64,000 bases of DNA from Chromatiales bacterium (GCA_028280505.1 JANQLO010000071.1:47561-111560), one strand, 5' to 3'; shown: positions 47,116-56,087, counted from the stretch's first letter. Notes: generated by a model from the letters alone, not told the origin. Program-made: numbers and translations.

Positions 47116-48135
47116 TCAACGCGGCGGTGCGATATCAGCGCCTCCGATACGATGCCACAACCAGTCGATGCCGCGTTCGAACGGCATGCGTGTGGTGATC
47201 TGGCGAGGCGTAATCGGCAGTATCGGTTCGCTGCTGTGTTCGGCAAACACGAAAGAGAACACGAAGTTGGGATGTTGCCCCATGCGAAGGTCGGTAATGC
47301 GCAGTTCTTTACCGTCGTCGCTGACGGTGTAAAAGCCCTTGGAGAAGGCCCGGATCATATTCGCCTCGCTGAAGTCGTGTGTCTTGCGGTCGAATTCGGC
47401 GCCGCGATCGAAGGCATCGAAACGGATGGGCCGGTCGGGATCGTTCATGCGGTCGAACAATGAGTAGAAGCCTTCGTAGTAATGGGTGTCGTCGACCAAT
47501 ACGATGCGCCAGAGCACGGTGTTGAATGGTGTCGGCGTTACCAAAATGTTTTCCGCGGGCAGATGGCGGGCCTCGGCCGTTTGTTTGACCAGATCGGTGA
47601 CATGATGTTGTGCCGCCAGCGCCCAGCCGGCATATAGCGTCGAAAGCACGAGCCCGATGATGTTCCAGCGATAGCGTCTGTCGCTGCGGATCGCCAATGT
47701 CAGGATCACGCCGAAAAGCAGCGGCAGAGTGTAAAGCGGGTCGATAATAAAAATGCTGCCGAGACCATAGGGATAGTCGGTGAACGGCAGTCCGAGTTGG
47801 GTGCCGTAGATGGTCATGCCGTCCAGGATCGCGTGTGTGAAAAGTCCCAGTACGACCATCAGCCACCAACGCAGGAAGCGTTCACGACTGCGGGTGACGA
47901 GCGCCAGCACACCGGCGATCAGAGGCGCCACGAGTGCCTGCCAGAACAGGGCGTGGGTCTCGGCACGGTGCAATACCATGTCGCGTATCGGGTCGCCCTT
48001 GTCGATGAATACGTCCAGATCGGGCAGTGTGCCGATCAAGGCCCCGGTCAAGGCGGCCTGCCAGACGGGACGGGTGCGTCCCATGACCGCCGTGCCGATC
48101 GCGGCGCCCAGGGCCGCTTGTGTGATGGAATCCAA
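47116..48135 (-). CDS. DUF457/YdjM-like membrane-bound metal-dependent hydrolase family protein
   Basis: A 339-residue protein. The start is TTG at 48135, where GGAGAAACGG precedes and the family opening LDSITQAALGAAIGTAVMG begins. Key conserved residues: GTLPDLDVFID, HRAETHALFWQAL (His) and FTHAILDGMTIYGT, which together resemble a metal site in membrane helices. Four helices are followed by a periplasmic or cytosolic C-terminal domain (about 190-339). E. coli YdjM is a DNA-damage-induced relative; here a DNA-repair methyltransferase gene lies divergently 180 bp away. The activity is unproven. Confidence 0.82.
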   Translation of the reverse strand: MDSITQAALGAAIGTAVMGRTRPVWQAALTGALIGTLPDLDVFIDKGDPIRDMVLHRAETHALFWQALVAPLIAGVLALVTRSRERFLRWWLMVVLGLFTHAILDGMTIYGTQLGLPFTDYPYGLGSIFIIDPLYTLPLLFGVILTLAIRSDRRYRWNIIGLVLSTLYAGWALAAQHHVTDLVKQTAEARHLPAENILVTPTPFNTVLWRIVLVDDTHYYEGFYSLFDRMNDPDRPIRFDAFDRGAEFDRKTHDFSEANMIRAFSKGFYTVSDDGKELRITDLRMGQHPNFVFSFVFAEHSSEPILPITPRQITTRMPFERGIDWLWHRIGGADIAPPR

Positions 48136-48314
48136 ACCGTTTCTCCGTACTGCCGGCCCTGCGTATCGATGGCATGGCCCGACCGGCAGAATAAACCTTA
48201 CCGCGGCTTCTGTGACATCGAGATTACAGGGAGATTCCCGGATGAATGCTCGGGCCCGGCCCGGGTGCAAGAATCGGGTGGGCGAATGCAAATCCCGCGA
48301 CTAAGTTGGCGAGT

Positions 48315-49205
48315 ATGTATTACGCTCCCTCGATGTCACCGCCCAACCCCGCTTACGATAGCGATCAGTACCGGCGCATCGCGCAGGCGATCGAGTTTTT
48401 ACGTGACCATCATCGCGAACAGCCCGAGTTGCGCGATCTGGCCGCACATATCGATCTGAGCGAGTCGCACACTCAGCGTTTGTTCAGCCGTTGGGTCGGA
48501 ATCAGTCCGAAACGCTTTTTGCAGTATCTCACCGTCGAGCACGCCAAGCGTCGGATGCGCGCGACCGGCGATCTGCTGAACCTGGCGTTGGATACCGGCC
48601 TGTCGGGCCCCGGTCGGCTGCACGATTTGTTCGTGACCATGGAGGCCATGAGCCCGGGCGAGTTCAAACGTGCCGCAACCGGATTGGAGATCCGCTATGG
48701 GCTCGGTCCGACACCTTTCGGTTCCGCCCTGATCGCAAGCACATCGCGCGGCATTTGCCATTTGTCTTTCGTCGAGCCTGCCCGGGCCGACCGGACGATC
48801 GAGCGTTTGCGTGAGGCCTGGTCGACCGCCACGCTGGTCGCCGACGACGTGGGTAGCGCCGAGTTGCTGGCCCGGGTGTTCGAGCCGCCCGATGACGGAC
48901 GGGGTCAGGGGCTGTCGCTGTGGGTCAGCGGCAGCAACTTCCAAATCCAGGTATGGCGGGCCATGTTGCGTCTGCCGTTCGGTGGTTTGGTGAGCTATCG
49001 TCAACTGGCCGAGGCGATCGGTCGGCCGAGTGCGGCGCGTGCGGTAGGTACGGCGGTTGCGCGCAATCGCATTGCCTATCTGATTCCCTGTCACCGGGTG
49101 CTGCGCGGCAATGGCGAATTCGGCGATTATCATTGGGGCAGCACGCGTAAGGCGGCGATCAACGGCTGGGAGGCGGCGCACGTCGACAGCTCGGGCGGCG
49201 GGTGA
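48315..49205 (+). CDS. AraC-type HTH plus O6-methylguanine-DNA methyltransferase (Ada-like, no N-terminal domain)
   Basis: A 296-residue fusion. Residues about 10-105 form an AraC helix-turn-helix pair (AAHIDLSESHTQRLFSRWVGIS), residues 130-290 the alkyltransferase with the nucleophile Cys259 in IPCHRV and NFQIQVWRAMLRLPFG. It lacks Ada's N-terminal zinc/phosphotriester domain, so it may repair O6-methylguanine but the methyl-triester switch is missing. It could regulate itself through the AraC domain in another way. The start is uncertain between ATG 48315 and 48333. Confidence 0.92.
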   Translation: MYYAPSMSPPNPAYDSDQYRRIAQAIEFLRDHHREQPELRDLAAHIDLSESHTQRLFSRWVGISPKRFLQYLTVEHAKRRMRATGDLLNLALDTGLSGPGRLHDLFVTMEAMSPGEFKRAATGLEIRYGLGPTPFGSALIASTSRGICHLSFVEPARADRTIERLREAWSTATLVADDVGSAELLARVFEPPDDGRGQGLSLWVSGSNFQIQVWRAMLRLPFGGLVSYRQLAEAIGRPSAARAVGTAVARNRIAYLIPCHRVLRGNGEFGDYHWGSTRKAAINGWEAAHVDSSGGG

Positions 49206-49289
49206 CCCGCCGGATTCCACGGTATAGGCTGTACCGGTCGTGCCAATAATGTATGGGTCGACCAATAACTACAGCCCCGGAGGATGCCC

Positions 49290-51530
49290 ATGTCCGAGCC
49301 CTATATCGCGGACACCAAACCGAAACCCGTTGAACTGAAGGCCGGTGAGACCGTTTGGTGGTGCACTTGCGGGCGTTCCAAAAGCCAACCGTTTTGCGAT
49401 GGCTCGCACAAAGGCAGTGAATTCACGCCGCTGAAATTCACTGCGGAAAAAGACGAGAAGTACTTTTTCTGCCAATGCAAACGCAGCGGTAATCCGCCGC
49501 TGTGCGATGGCTCGCATAAGGCCATTACCCGGGAAGAACTGGACGCCCAGGACGGCCTCGCGACGGTTTGGTACAAGGTTGCCGAACCCGGTGAGCCGCG
49601 TGAGGGCGAGGTGCGTTCGGTTCAGGCCGGCACCCGGACCATCGCCCTTACCCGACACCAGGGCCGGCTCGGGGCGTTGGACAATGCCTGTCCGCACCAG
49701 GGCGGACCGCTTAGCGAGGGCAGTATCGAATGCAACAAGGGTGACGACGATTGCTGGTTGCGTTGTCCCTGGCATGGCTGGGATTTCCATCCGCTGACCG
49801 GGTTGTCGCCCGGGGCGCACGACGACGGGGTACCGACCTATCCGGTCGAGGAGCGCGACGACGGCGTCTATGTCGCAGTCCAGGAATCGACCGTGCACAC
49901 GCTGACCGTGAGCGATCTGATGGCCCGGACCATGGTCAACTGGGGTGTCACGCATGTGTTCGGCATGGTCGGGCATTCCAATCTCGGGCTGGCCGATGCG
50001 CTGCGTCTGCAGGAAGAGGGTGGGCATCTGCAATACATCGGCATTCGCCATGAGGGTGCGGCGGCCTTTGCCGCGTCCGGATTCGCCAAGCTGACGGGTA
50101 AACCGGCGGCCTGTCTGAGCATTGCCGGGCCGGGTGCGACCAATCTATTGACCGGCCTGTGGGACGCCAAGGTCGACCGCGCTCCCGTGTTGGCCTTGAC
50201 CGGTCAGGTCGATTCGCAGGTTCTCGGGCCGGGGGCCTTCCAGGAAATCGATCTGGCGAGTGCCTTCGCGCCGGTTGCGCGTTTCAGCCAGACGGTTTTG
50301 CGTGATTCGCGCCATGTCGAACTGATGAATCTCGCCTGCAAGAACGCGATCGTCGAACGCGATGTCGCGCATTTGATTTTCCCGGACGAGGTGCAAACGC
50401 TGCCGGCCGCCGAAGGTGCTCAGGCCGGCTCGCCCGACGGTCGTCTGGGCGATCGTGCCATGCTGCCGGCGACCGACAGCCTGGGCGCCGCTCTGCAGAT
50501 GCTCAAAGACGCCAAGCGCCCGGTGATCATCGTCGGCTATGGCGCGCTCGGTCGTATGCAGCCGGTGTCGGAATTGGCCGACAAGCTCAAGGCCCCGGTG
50601 CTGACGACCTTCAAGGCCAAGGGCCAGATCGCCGACGATCATCCCTTGGCTGCCGGTGTGCTCGGTCGCAGCGGCACCCCGGTGGCGAGTTGGTGCATGA
50701 ATGAAAGTGATCTGTTGATCGTATTCGGCGCCAGCTTCTCGAACCACACCGGGATTACCGCCAAGAAACCGATCATCCAGGTCGATTTCGATCCCATGAC
50801 GCTGGGTAAATTCCACCCGGTGGCCCTGCCCGTGTTGGGCGAAATCGGCTTGACTGCGGAATGGCTCTGGCGGGCGCTGCCCGAGGATACGGGCTCGGTC
50901 GACCAGGCGCCGGAGTTGGCCGAACGCTGGCGGATCTGGCGCGAAGAAAAGGCCTCGCGACGCGAGCGTGATCGCGGCAAGGGTTTGAATTCCGCGAACC
51001 TGTTCGATGTGTTGTCCCAACTGGTGCCATCCGATGTGGTAATGCCGGTCGACGTCGGCAACAATACCTATTCCTTCGGCCGTTATTTCGAATGCCGTGG
51101 CCAACGTATTCTGATGTCGGGCTATCTGGGTTCGATCGGCTTTGCCTTTCCGGCCGCGATGGGTGCCTGGGCGGCGACCCAGGTCGATCCGGACTATCGC
51201 TCGCGCCAGGTCGTCTCGGTGAGTGGCGACGGCGGCTTCGGTCAATACATGGCCGAATTCACGACCGCCGTGCACTACGGTATGAACATTACGCATGTGC
51301 TGCTGAACAACAGTGAGCTGGGTAAGATCAGTAAGGAACAGCGCGCCGGTCATTGGCCGGTTTGGCAAACGTCGCTACGTAATCCGGATTTTGCAGCCTA
51401 TGCCAAGAGCTGTGGCGGCTTGGGGATTCGGGTACAGGCATTGGACGAGTTGGCCGAGGCGCTCAAGCGTGCATTGGCCTATGAAGGACCGGCGTTGGTC
51501 GAGATCATGGCCGATTCGGAACTGATCTAA
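49290..51530 (+). CDS. CDGSH-CDGSH-Rieske-ThDP enzyme fusion (pyruvate oxidase-like)
   Basis: A 746-residue redox fusion. Two CDGSH (mitoNEET-type) [2Fe-2S] motifs: Cys25, Cys27, Cys36, His40 and Cys61, Cys63, Cys72, His76. A Rieske [2Fe-2S] domain: Cys134-x-His136 and Cys159-x2-His162, with an unusually long spacing containing two extra cysteines (148 and 155). From about 203 on, a complete ThDP enzyme of the pyruvate oxidase/acetolactate synthase superfamily: catalytic-type Glu255 in IRHEGAAAFAA, a middle domain (VIIVGYGALG) and the ThDP motif GDG (646-648) to Asn-Asn (673-674). It starts at the second ATG, six bases after GGAGG. It lacks a PoxB-like membrane tail, but the coupled downstream gene encodes a small membrane protein. 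The reaction is inferred, not known. Confidence 0.93.
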   Translation: MSEPYIADTKPKPVELKAGETVWWCTCGRSKSQPFCDGSHKGSEFTPLKFTAEKDEKYFFCQCKRSGNPPLCDGSHKAITREELDAQDGLATVWYKVAEPGEPREGEVRSVQAGTRTIALTRHQGRLGALDNACPHQGGPLSEGSIECNKGDDDCWLRCPWHGWDFHPLTGLSPGAHDDGVPTYPVEERDDGVYVAVQESTVHTLTVSDLMARTMVNWGVTHVFGMVGHSNLGLADALRLQEEGGHLQYIGIRHEGAAAFAASGFAKLTGKPAACLSIAGPGATNLLTGLWDAKVDRAPVLALTGQVDSQVLGPGAFQEIDLASAFAPVARFSQTVLRDSRHVELMNLACKNAIVERDVAHLIFPDEVQTLPAAEGAQAGSPDGRLGDRAMLPATDSLGAALQMLKDAKRPVIIVGYGALGRMQPVSELADKLKAPVLTTFKAKGQIADDHPLAAGVLGRSGTPVASWCMNESDLLIVFGASFSNHTGITAKKPIIQVDFDPMTLGKFHPVALPVLGEIGLTAEWLWRALPEDTGSVDQAPELAERWRIWREEKASRRERDRGKGLNSANLFDVLSQLVPSDVVMPVDVGNNTYSFGRYFECRGQRILMSGYLGSIGFAFPAAMGAWAATQVDPDYRSRQVVSVSGDGGFGQYMAEFTTAVHYGMNITHVLLNNSELGKISKEQRAGHWPVWQTSLRNPDFAAYAKSCGGLGIRVQALDELAEALKRALAYEGPALVEIMADSELI

Positions 51531-51763
51531 TGCGTTACGAAGCAAGCGAGGATCTTGACCTCGCGCAGATGGAGGTCTATTCGCAAAGCGACGGCCTGCA
51601 TTTCATGCTGAACTTCACTGTCGTGTTGGCCTTGCTGATCGGCATGATCTTGTGGTGGCTGGGTCGGCGTGGACGGGTGATGTGGCTGCAGGTCTGGAGT
51701 ATCGGTCTGGTGGTTTTCAGTATTGCTTATTTGGGTGCGGCGGCTGCGGGGTTGATTCGGTAA
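51530..51763 (+). CDS. Small two-helix membrane protein coupled to the CDGSH-Rieske-ThDP gene
   Basis: A 77-residue protein. Its ATG shares one base with the TAA stop of the preceding gene (TAATG), so it is translated by coupling. An acidic N-terminus (EASEDLDLAQMEVYSQSDG) is followed by two helices, FMLNFTVVLALLIGMILWWL and VWSIGLVVFSIAYLGAAAAG, joined by RRGRVM. The N-terminal third would be cytosolic by the positive-inside rule applied to this loop only weakly. It may anchor the redox enzyme or hand its electrons to quinone; no homologous family was recognised. Confidence 0.8.
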   Translation: MRYEASEDLDLAQMEVYSQSDGLHFMLNFTVVLALLIGMILWWLGRRGRVMWLQVWSIGLVVFSIAYLGAAAAGLIR

Positions 51764-51806
51764 GAGGACTTGAGTAACTATCTGTCAGATGGATAGTTGA
51801 ATTTGT

Positions 51807-52205
51807 GCGCTCTACGAGCGACTATTTTTGAAAGCGCTGTGCTCAGCGCGCCAGCGTTACCTTTACTCGCGCCTTCCCTGGCGCTCGCCCTATGGGCCAG
51901 CCTTTGGCTGTTAAGGCCGCATCCTGCGGCCTTTCTCATTGCTTGCCCAAAGAAAGGTAACCCAAAGAAACGGCATCCCAAGGCTTGGTCTTCGCTTCGC
52001 TGCGACTCCCCTGCGCTCCTCGGCCAAAACCGGCGCTGCGGAACTCCCTCCCTTCGGTCGGTCAGACAGTCCTCGCTTCTCCCGGTTTTGCCCTGCGGTG
52101 CTCGGCTGCACCAAGGGGGAAGGGGCACTCCGTAGCTAACTATTTGCACCCCGGTCCCGTTGACGCCGCCGAGCGCTTTCAAAAACAATCCCGCTCGTAG
52201 AACGC
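51807..52205. repeat. MITE-like element with long terminal inverted repeats
   Basis: The left end (51807-51838) and the reverse complement of the right end (52172-52205) share GCG(C/T)TCTACGAGCG, then differ by a 4- versus 6-base spacer, then share TTTTTGAAAGCGCT exactly. About 330 bp lie between, including a hairpin AAGGCCGCA-TCC-TGCGGCCTT (51913-51933) and the repeat-like pair GCCCAAAGAAAG / CCCAAAGAAAC near 51943-51971. Internal frames look spurious. No transposase is encoded, so it would be a non-autonomous or intergenic repeat. A small hairpin AACTATC...GATAGTT (51776-51798) lies just before the left end. Confidence 0.8.
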
Positions 52206-52244
52206 ATCAATACAAATCCATAAATGTTCGGATATGCAGTTCAG

Positions 52245-52748
52245 CTATTCCGGCGCATCATAACGTACGGCCAGAATCGCCAGTTCGACCCGCCCACTGG
52301 GGGTGTCGACCGCTACCTCGTCGTCAACCCCGCGTTTCAGCAGGGCCCGTGCCATGGGTGAGTCGACACTGATCCAGTTGCGTTTGGGGTCGAATTCGTC
52401 GGCGCCGACGATGCGGTAGACCGTCTGTTCCCCATCCTCGTTTTCCAAAGTGACCCAGGCGCCGAAGAATACCTGGTCGTCGGCACTCGGCGGTGTGTCG
52501 ACGACCTTGAGTTCCGGTAGACGCTTCTGCAGATAGCGAATGCGTCGATCGAGTTCACGCAGTTGTTTCTTGCGGTAGATGTATTCGGCGTTCTCCGAAC
52601 GGTCACCTTCTGCCGCGGCTGCGCTCAAATGGCCGACCACGACTCGCCGCTTTTGCCACAAAGTGGTTTGCTCGTCGTGCAGGTTTTGCCAACCCTCACG
52701 CGTGATATGGGGCGAGCGTGGCGGCGTATTCGAGTGGTGACGCTTCAC
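52245..52748 (-). CDS. greB: Transcription elongation factor GreB
   Basis: A 167-residue Gre factor. The N-terminal coiled coil contains [19 protein letters not shown] and [15 protein letters not shown], with the acidic tip residues (E-N-A-E) that stimulate RNA polymerase cleavage. The C-terminal FKBP-like domain has [22 protein letters not shown] and [14 protein letters not shown]. Basic residues in the coil and YIYRKKQ mark it as GreB rather than GreA. It ends 40 bp from the inverted-repeat element. Confidence 0.95.
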   Translation of the reverse strand: MKRHHSNTPPRSPHITREGWQNLHDEQTTLWQKRRVVVGHLSAAAAEGDRSENAEYIYRKKQLRELDRRIRYLQKRLPELKVVDTPPSADDQVFFGAWVTLENEDGEQTVYRIVGADEFDPKRNWISVDSPMARALLKRGVDDEVAVDTPSGRVELAILAVRYDAPE

Positions 52749-53000
52749 ACGGAGATACCCGGCATGCCGTTACCCCTACAAAGGTGATGCGGGCTCGCTA
52801 CGGCGCGGATTGGCGGTATTGCCGTTTGCAATGTCATATTCGGGTTTCGAGCGTATTCGCGCTTAATGATGGGTTGCCCCGTTTTGCTACACCTGTTGCC
52901 GAGATGGGTCAAACACGGCGTCTTTTGCCGCCAAGGCTAACGAATCGTCACAACATGCCGCTCATTATGCCAATCGGTCGTTCTTAGGGGTTATGTGCAG

Positions 53001-53759
53001 ATGTTCAAAAAGGCCCGCATCGCCTTGTTGCTGTTTCTGTTGTTCTTGGTCGCCACGGGCACCTGGTTGCATCAAAAGCGTCTCACCGATTGGGATGAAT
53101 CGATTTGGGTCGTGGTGTATCCCATCGCGGGCGATACCACGCGTAAGACGCAGCGGTATATGCAGCGATTGAATATCGAGCACTTCCGGCCCATCGAGAC
53201 TTTCGTGACCAGACAGGCACGGCAACACAGAATGCGGGTCACGCGTCCGGTGAAAATGATTCTCGGGGACGCGGTCCGTGCCATGCCGCCGGCCCCTCCT
53301 GTCAATGGCTCGGTATTGTCGATCATGGCTTGGAGTCTGCGATTGCGTTACTGGGTTTGGCAACATGAATCCGACGACCTGCTGGGCGATGTCAGCATAT
53401 TCGTGATCTACCATGATCCCGAACGCTCGCCGCGAGTGCCGCATTCGCTTGGCATCAAAGAGGGCAATATCGGTGTCGTTCACGCTTTTTCAGGTAACAA
53501 AACGACTCAGTCCAACAATGTCATTATCGCTCACGAGTTGTTGCATACCTTGGGTGCAAGCGACAAGTACGATCTCAGCAATGGGCTACCCATACATCCG
53601 ATGGGTTACGCCGATCCGGACAAGCGGCCCCGGTACCCTCAGGATCTTGCGGAGATCATGGGGGTGCGGATTCCTTTGTCGCCTAATCAGGCCGTGATTC
53701 CCCGCAGTTTGAACCAGACGATCATCGGTCCGGAGACGGCCAGCGAGATCGGCTGGTGA
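53001..53759 (+). CDS. Membrane-anchored or secreted zincin-like metalloprotease
   Basis: A 252-residue protein with an N-terminal hydrophobic segment (ARIALLLFLLFLVATGTWL), so it is periplasmic. The zinc motif HELLHTLGASD (His178, Glu179, His182, Asp188) fits HExxHxxGxxD, found in snapalysin-like and related metzincin-type peptidases. A methionine follows in HPMGYAD, as in a met-turn. The rest is not assignable to a named family. It stands alone; GTG at 52995 is an alternative start. Activity is inferred from the motif alone. Confidence 0.7.
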   Translation: MFKKARIALLLFLLFLVATGTWLHQKRLTDWDESIWVVVYPIAGDTTRKTQRYMQRLNIEHFRPIETFVTRQARQHRMRVTRPVKMILGDAVRAMPPAPPVNGSVLSIMAWSLRLRYWVWQHESDDLLGDVSIFVIYHDPERSPRVPHSLGIKEGNIGVVHAFSGNKTTQSNNVIIAHELLHTLGASDKYDLSNGLPIHPMGYADPDKRPRYPQDLAEIMGVRIPLSPNQAVIPRSLNQTIIGPETASEIGW

Positions 53760-53874
53760 GCACCCGGCTTCGGATCGCGTAGCGGCCCGCTGCACCTCCC
53801 TGCCAACAGGCTCGAGGTCACAAGCGCTTGGCGGGCGTCAACCTCCCGTTCAGACGTGTCCGCGAGTGAACGTT

Positions 53875-54249
53875 TCAGAACTGATCGGTTTTGAGCAGCA
53901 CCAGGGTGCAGGCCTCGAACCATTCGATACCGGCTTCGTCCAGTTTGGTTTGGAGCGCGCGGCTCTCGGTGCCGGGGTTGAAGATCACGCGTCCCGGCCT
54001 GAGTTGGACGATATCGTCGGCCTGTGGTTCGAGCAGCGCCGGCCCGACGTAGAGGGTGAGGGTGTCTACCGCATCGTCGATGGCGTCGAGGCGGTGGGTG
54101 ACGGGCAGTGCTTCGATGTGTTCGAAACGCGGGTGTATCGGCGTGATGCGGTAGCCGTGCTGCTGTAGCAGGCGGATGCATTGATTGGCGTAGCGTGCCG
54201 GTTTCGGGCTGGCGCCGAGCACGGCAACATGGTGTCGGTCGTTGGACAT
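53875..54249 (-). CDS. CoA-binding-domain protein (YccU-like)
   Basis: A 124-residue single-domain Rossmann protein of the CoA_binding_2 family. It begins HHVAVLGASPKPARYANQCIRLL, with the glycine-rich nucleotide loop, and contains ITPIHPRFEHIEALPV, TLTLYVGPALLEPQ, RVIFNPGTESRAL and WFEACTLVLL, all family hallmarks. E. coli YccU is similar in size. Ligand and role are unproven. It lies convergent to the zincin-like gene. Confidence 0.9.
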   Translation of the reverse strand: MSNDRHHVAVLGASPKPARYANQCIRLLQQHGYRITPIHPRFEHIEALPVTHRLDAIDDAVDTLTLYVGPALLEPQADDIVQLRPGRVIFNPGTESRALQTKLDEAGIEWFEACTLVLLKTDQF

Positions 54250-54364
54250 TGGGCATACTCGTTGGGTTTCGATAAATCAATCATAAACCGTGCGCGACAC
54301 AACGAATTGAAAACCACGTGGTAGTCGTAGAATACGGCGTACAGAGAGTAATGGAGACGGTCTT

Positions 54365-54829
54365 ATGATGGGTTCTGCGGTGCTGTTGCACGTGATCGCG
54401 GTGGTTGTTTGGGTCGGCGGCATGTTTTTCGCCTATATGGTGTTACGTCCGATTGCTGCCGATCAGCTCGAGCCGCCGCAGCGGCTGCGCTTATGGGTCG
54501 GCGTGTTTGGTTTGTTCTTTCCCTGGGTATGGATCAGCGTGGTCGTTGTTCTGGCAACCGGCTTCTGGATGATCTTCGGGATGTTCGGCGGCATGGGCGG
54601 CGTCGGTATGTACGTGCATCTGATGCTGACGCTGGGGATCGTCATGATGCTGATTTTCTTCCATGTCTTTTTCGCGCCTTATGCCCGCCTCAAGCGCGCG
54701 GTTGCGGCCGAGGACTGGCCACAGGGCGCACAGCATCTGGCACAGATTCGCCGTTTGGTCGGCATCAATACGCTGATCGGCATGGTCACCATCACCGTCG
54801 CGTCGGGTGGCCGGTTTTTCCTGGCCTGA
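54365..54829 (+). CDS. CopD-like integral membrane protein
   Basis: A 154-residue protein with four helices: AVLLHVIAVVVWVGGMFFAYMVL, WVGVFGLFFPWVWISVVVVLATGFW, YVHLMLTLGIVMMLIFFHVFF and RLVGINTLIGMVTITVASGG. Its histidine in LLHVIAVVVWVGG and those in the third helix (YVHLM and FFHVFF) match the CopD/DUF-type membrane family thought to handle copper or haem. A GGAG site precedes the ATG. No copper resistance genes are nearby, so the role is open. Confidence 0.8.
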   Translation: MMGSAVLLHVIAVVVWVGGMFFAYMVLRPIAADQLEPPQRLRLWVGVFGLFFPWVWISVVVVLATGFWMIFGMFGGMGGVGMYVHLMLTLGIVMMLIFFHVFFAPYARLKRAVAAEDWPQGAQHLAQIRRLVGINTLIGMVTITVASGGRFFLA

Positions 54830-54926
54830 CAGCGAGACGGCCGATTTTTTGTCGCTTAGGCGTTGTGTTCGAGTTTTGTTGTGCCTAAGTACAGGCGCCA
54901 ACAAGCTTTGCCGCCCCCGTTTAACA

Positions 54927-54946
54927 GGCCGGCGTGTATGCCGGCC
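54927..54946 (+). other. Hairpin upstream of the aldolase gene
   Basis: GGCCGGC (54927-54933) and GCCGGCC (54940-54946) form a perfect stem with a GTGTAT loop and no T-run. It is about 100 bp after the CopD-like gene and 92 bp before fbaB. It may be a 3'-end structure of the former. Confidence 0.5.
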
Positions 54947-55037
54947 CGGACGCTTTAGGGCGTATTTGCGGCCTTACCTGATTTGTCGCAAAAAGCACCT
55001 AGGCTTGTGATGTCGCAGATCTTGAAGAGGACGCAAG

Positions 55038-56087
55038 ATGATCGATGTCGAAAGCCTGCTGGGTAACGAGGCCGAGTCGCTGCTGGGCCATCGTTGTTCC
55101 ACCGTTTCGCGCGAGTTGCTGCAATTGCCGGGGCCGGATTTCGTCGACCGGGTGACGGCCCAGTCCGACCGTAAGCCGGGCGTGTTGCGTGCCCTGCAAA
55201 CCCTGTTCGATCACGGTCGTCTGGGCGGCAGCGGCTATTTGTCGATCCTACCGGTCGATCAGGGGGTCGAACATGCCGGTGGAGCGTCGTTCGCACCCAA
55301 CCCGATTTACTTCGATCCCGAGAACATCGTCCGTCTTGCCATGGCGGGCGGTTGCAATGCCGTGGCCTCGACGCTGGGTGTACTGGGTTCGATCGGCCGG
55401 CGTTATGCGCACAAAATCCCCTTCCTCGTGAAACTGAATCACAATGAGCTGCTGACCTATCCGAACGAGTTCGATCAGACGCTGTTCGCCAATGTCGAGC
55501 AGGCCTTCGATATGGGTGCGGTCGCGGTCGGCGCGACCATCTATTTCGGTGCCCCCGAGTCGCGTCGCCAGATCATCGAGATCAGCGAGGCTTTCCAACA
55601 GGCGCACGAACTGGGCATGGCTACGGTACTCTGGGCCTATCTGCGTAACAACGGCTTCAAGAAGGATGGCGTGGATTACCATGAATCGGCCGATTTGACC
55701 GGCCAGGCGAACCATCTCGCGGTGACCATCGAGGCCGATATCGTCAAGCAAAAGCAGGCGACCTGCAATGGCGGCTACAATGCGATCGGGTTCGGTAAGA
55801 CCCATCCCAGGGTCTACGAGGATCTGACCAGCGAACACCCGATCGACTTGGTACGTTATCAGGTCGCGAATTGCTACATGGGTCGCATCGGCATGATCAA
55901 TTCCGGTGGTCCTTCGGGTCAGGACGATTTGCATCAGGCGGTGCGCACCGCCGTGATCAACAAGCGTGCCGGTGGCATGGGCCTGATATCGGGTCGTAAG
56001 GCATTCCAGAAGCCGATGGATGATGGCGTGAGATTGCTCAATGCCATCCAGGACGTTTATCTGTCCGATCGCGTGGGCATCGCCTGA
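55038..56087 (+). CDS. fbaB: Class I fructose-bisphosphate aldolase FbaB
   Basis: A 349-residue DhnA-type aldolase, the length of E. coli FbaB (350) and very similar along its whole length: [69 protein letters not shown] (containing the Schiff-base lysine region) and [20 protein letters not shown]. It cleaves or forms fructose-1,6-bisphosphate with no metal requirement. GAGG precedes the ATG. Monocistronic. Confidence 0.96.
   Translation: MIDVESLLGNEAESLLGHRCSTVSRELLQLPGPDFVDRVTAQSDRKPGVLRALQTLFDHGRLGGSGYLSILPVDQGVEHAGGASFAPNPIYFDPENIVRLAMAGGCNAVASTLGVLGSIGRRYAHKIPFLVKLNHNELLTYPNEFDQTLFANVEQAFDMGAVAVGATIYFGAPESRRQIIEISEAFQQAHELGMATVLWAYLRNNGFKKDGVDYHESADLTGQANHLAVTIEADIVKQKQATCNGGYNAIGFGKTHPRVYEDLTSEHPIDLVRYQVANCYMGRIGMINSGGPSGQDDLHQAVRTAVINKRAGGMGLISGRKAFQKPMDDGVRLLNAIQDVYLSDRVGIA

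Noticed and set aside
51797..52200. Several short frames on both strands inside the inverted-repeat element
   Set aside because: Low-complexity products typical of repeat DNA; the inverted ends explain the sequence better.
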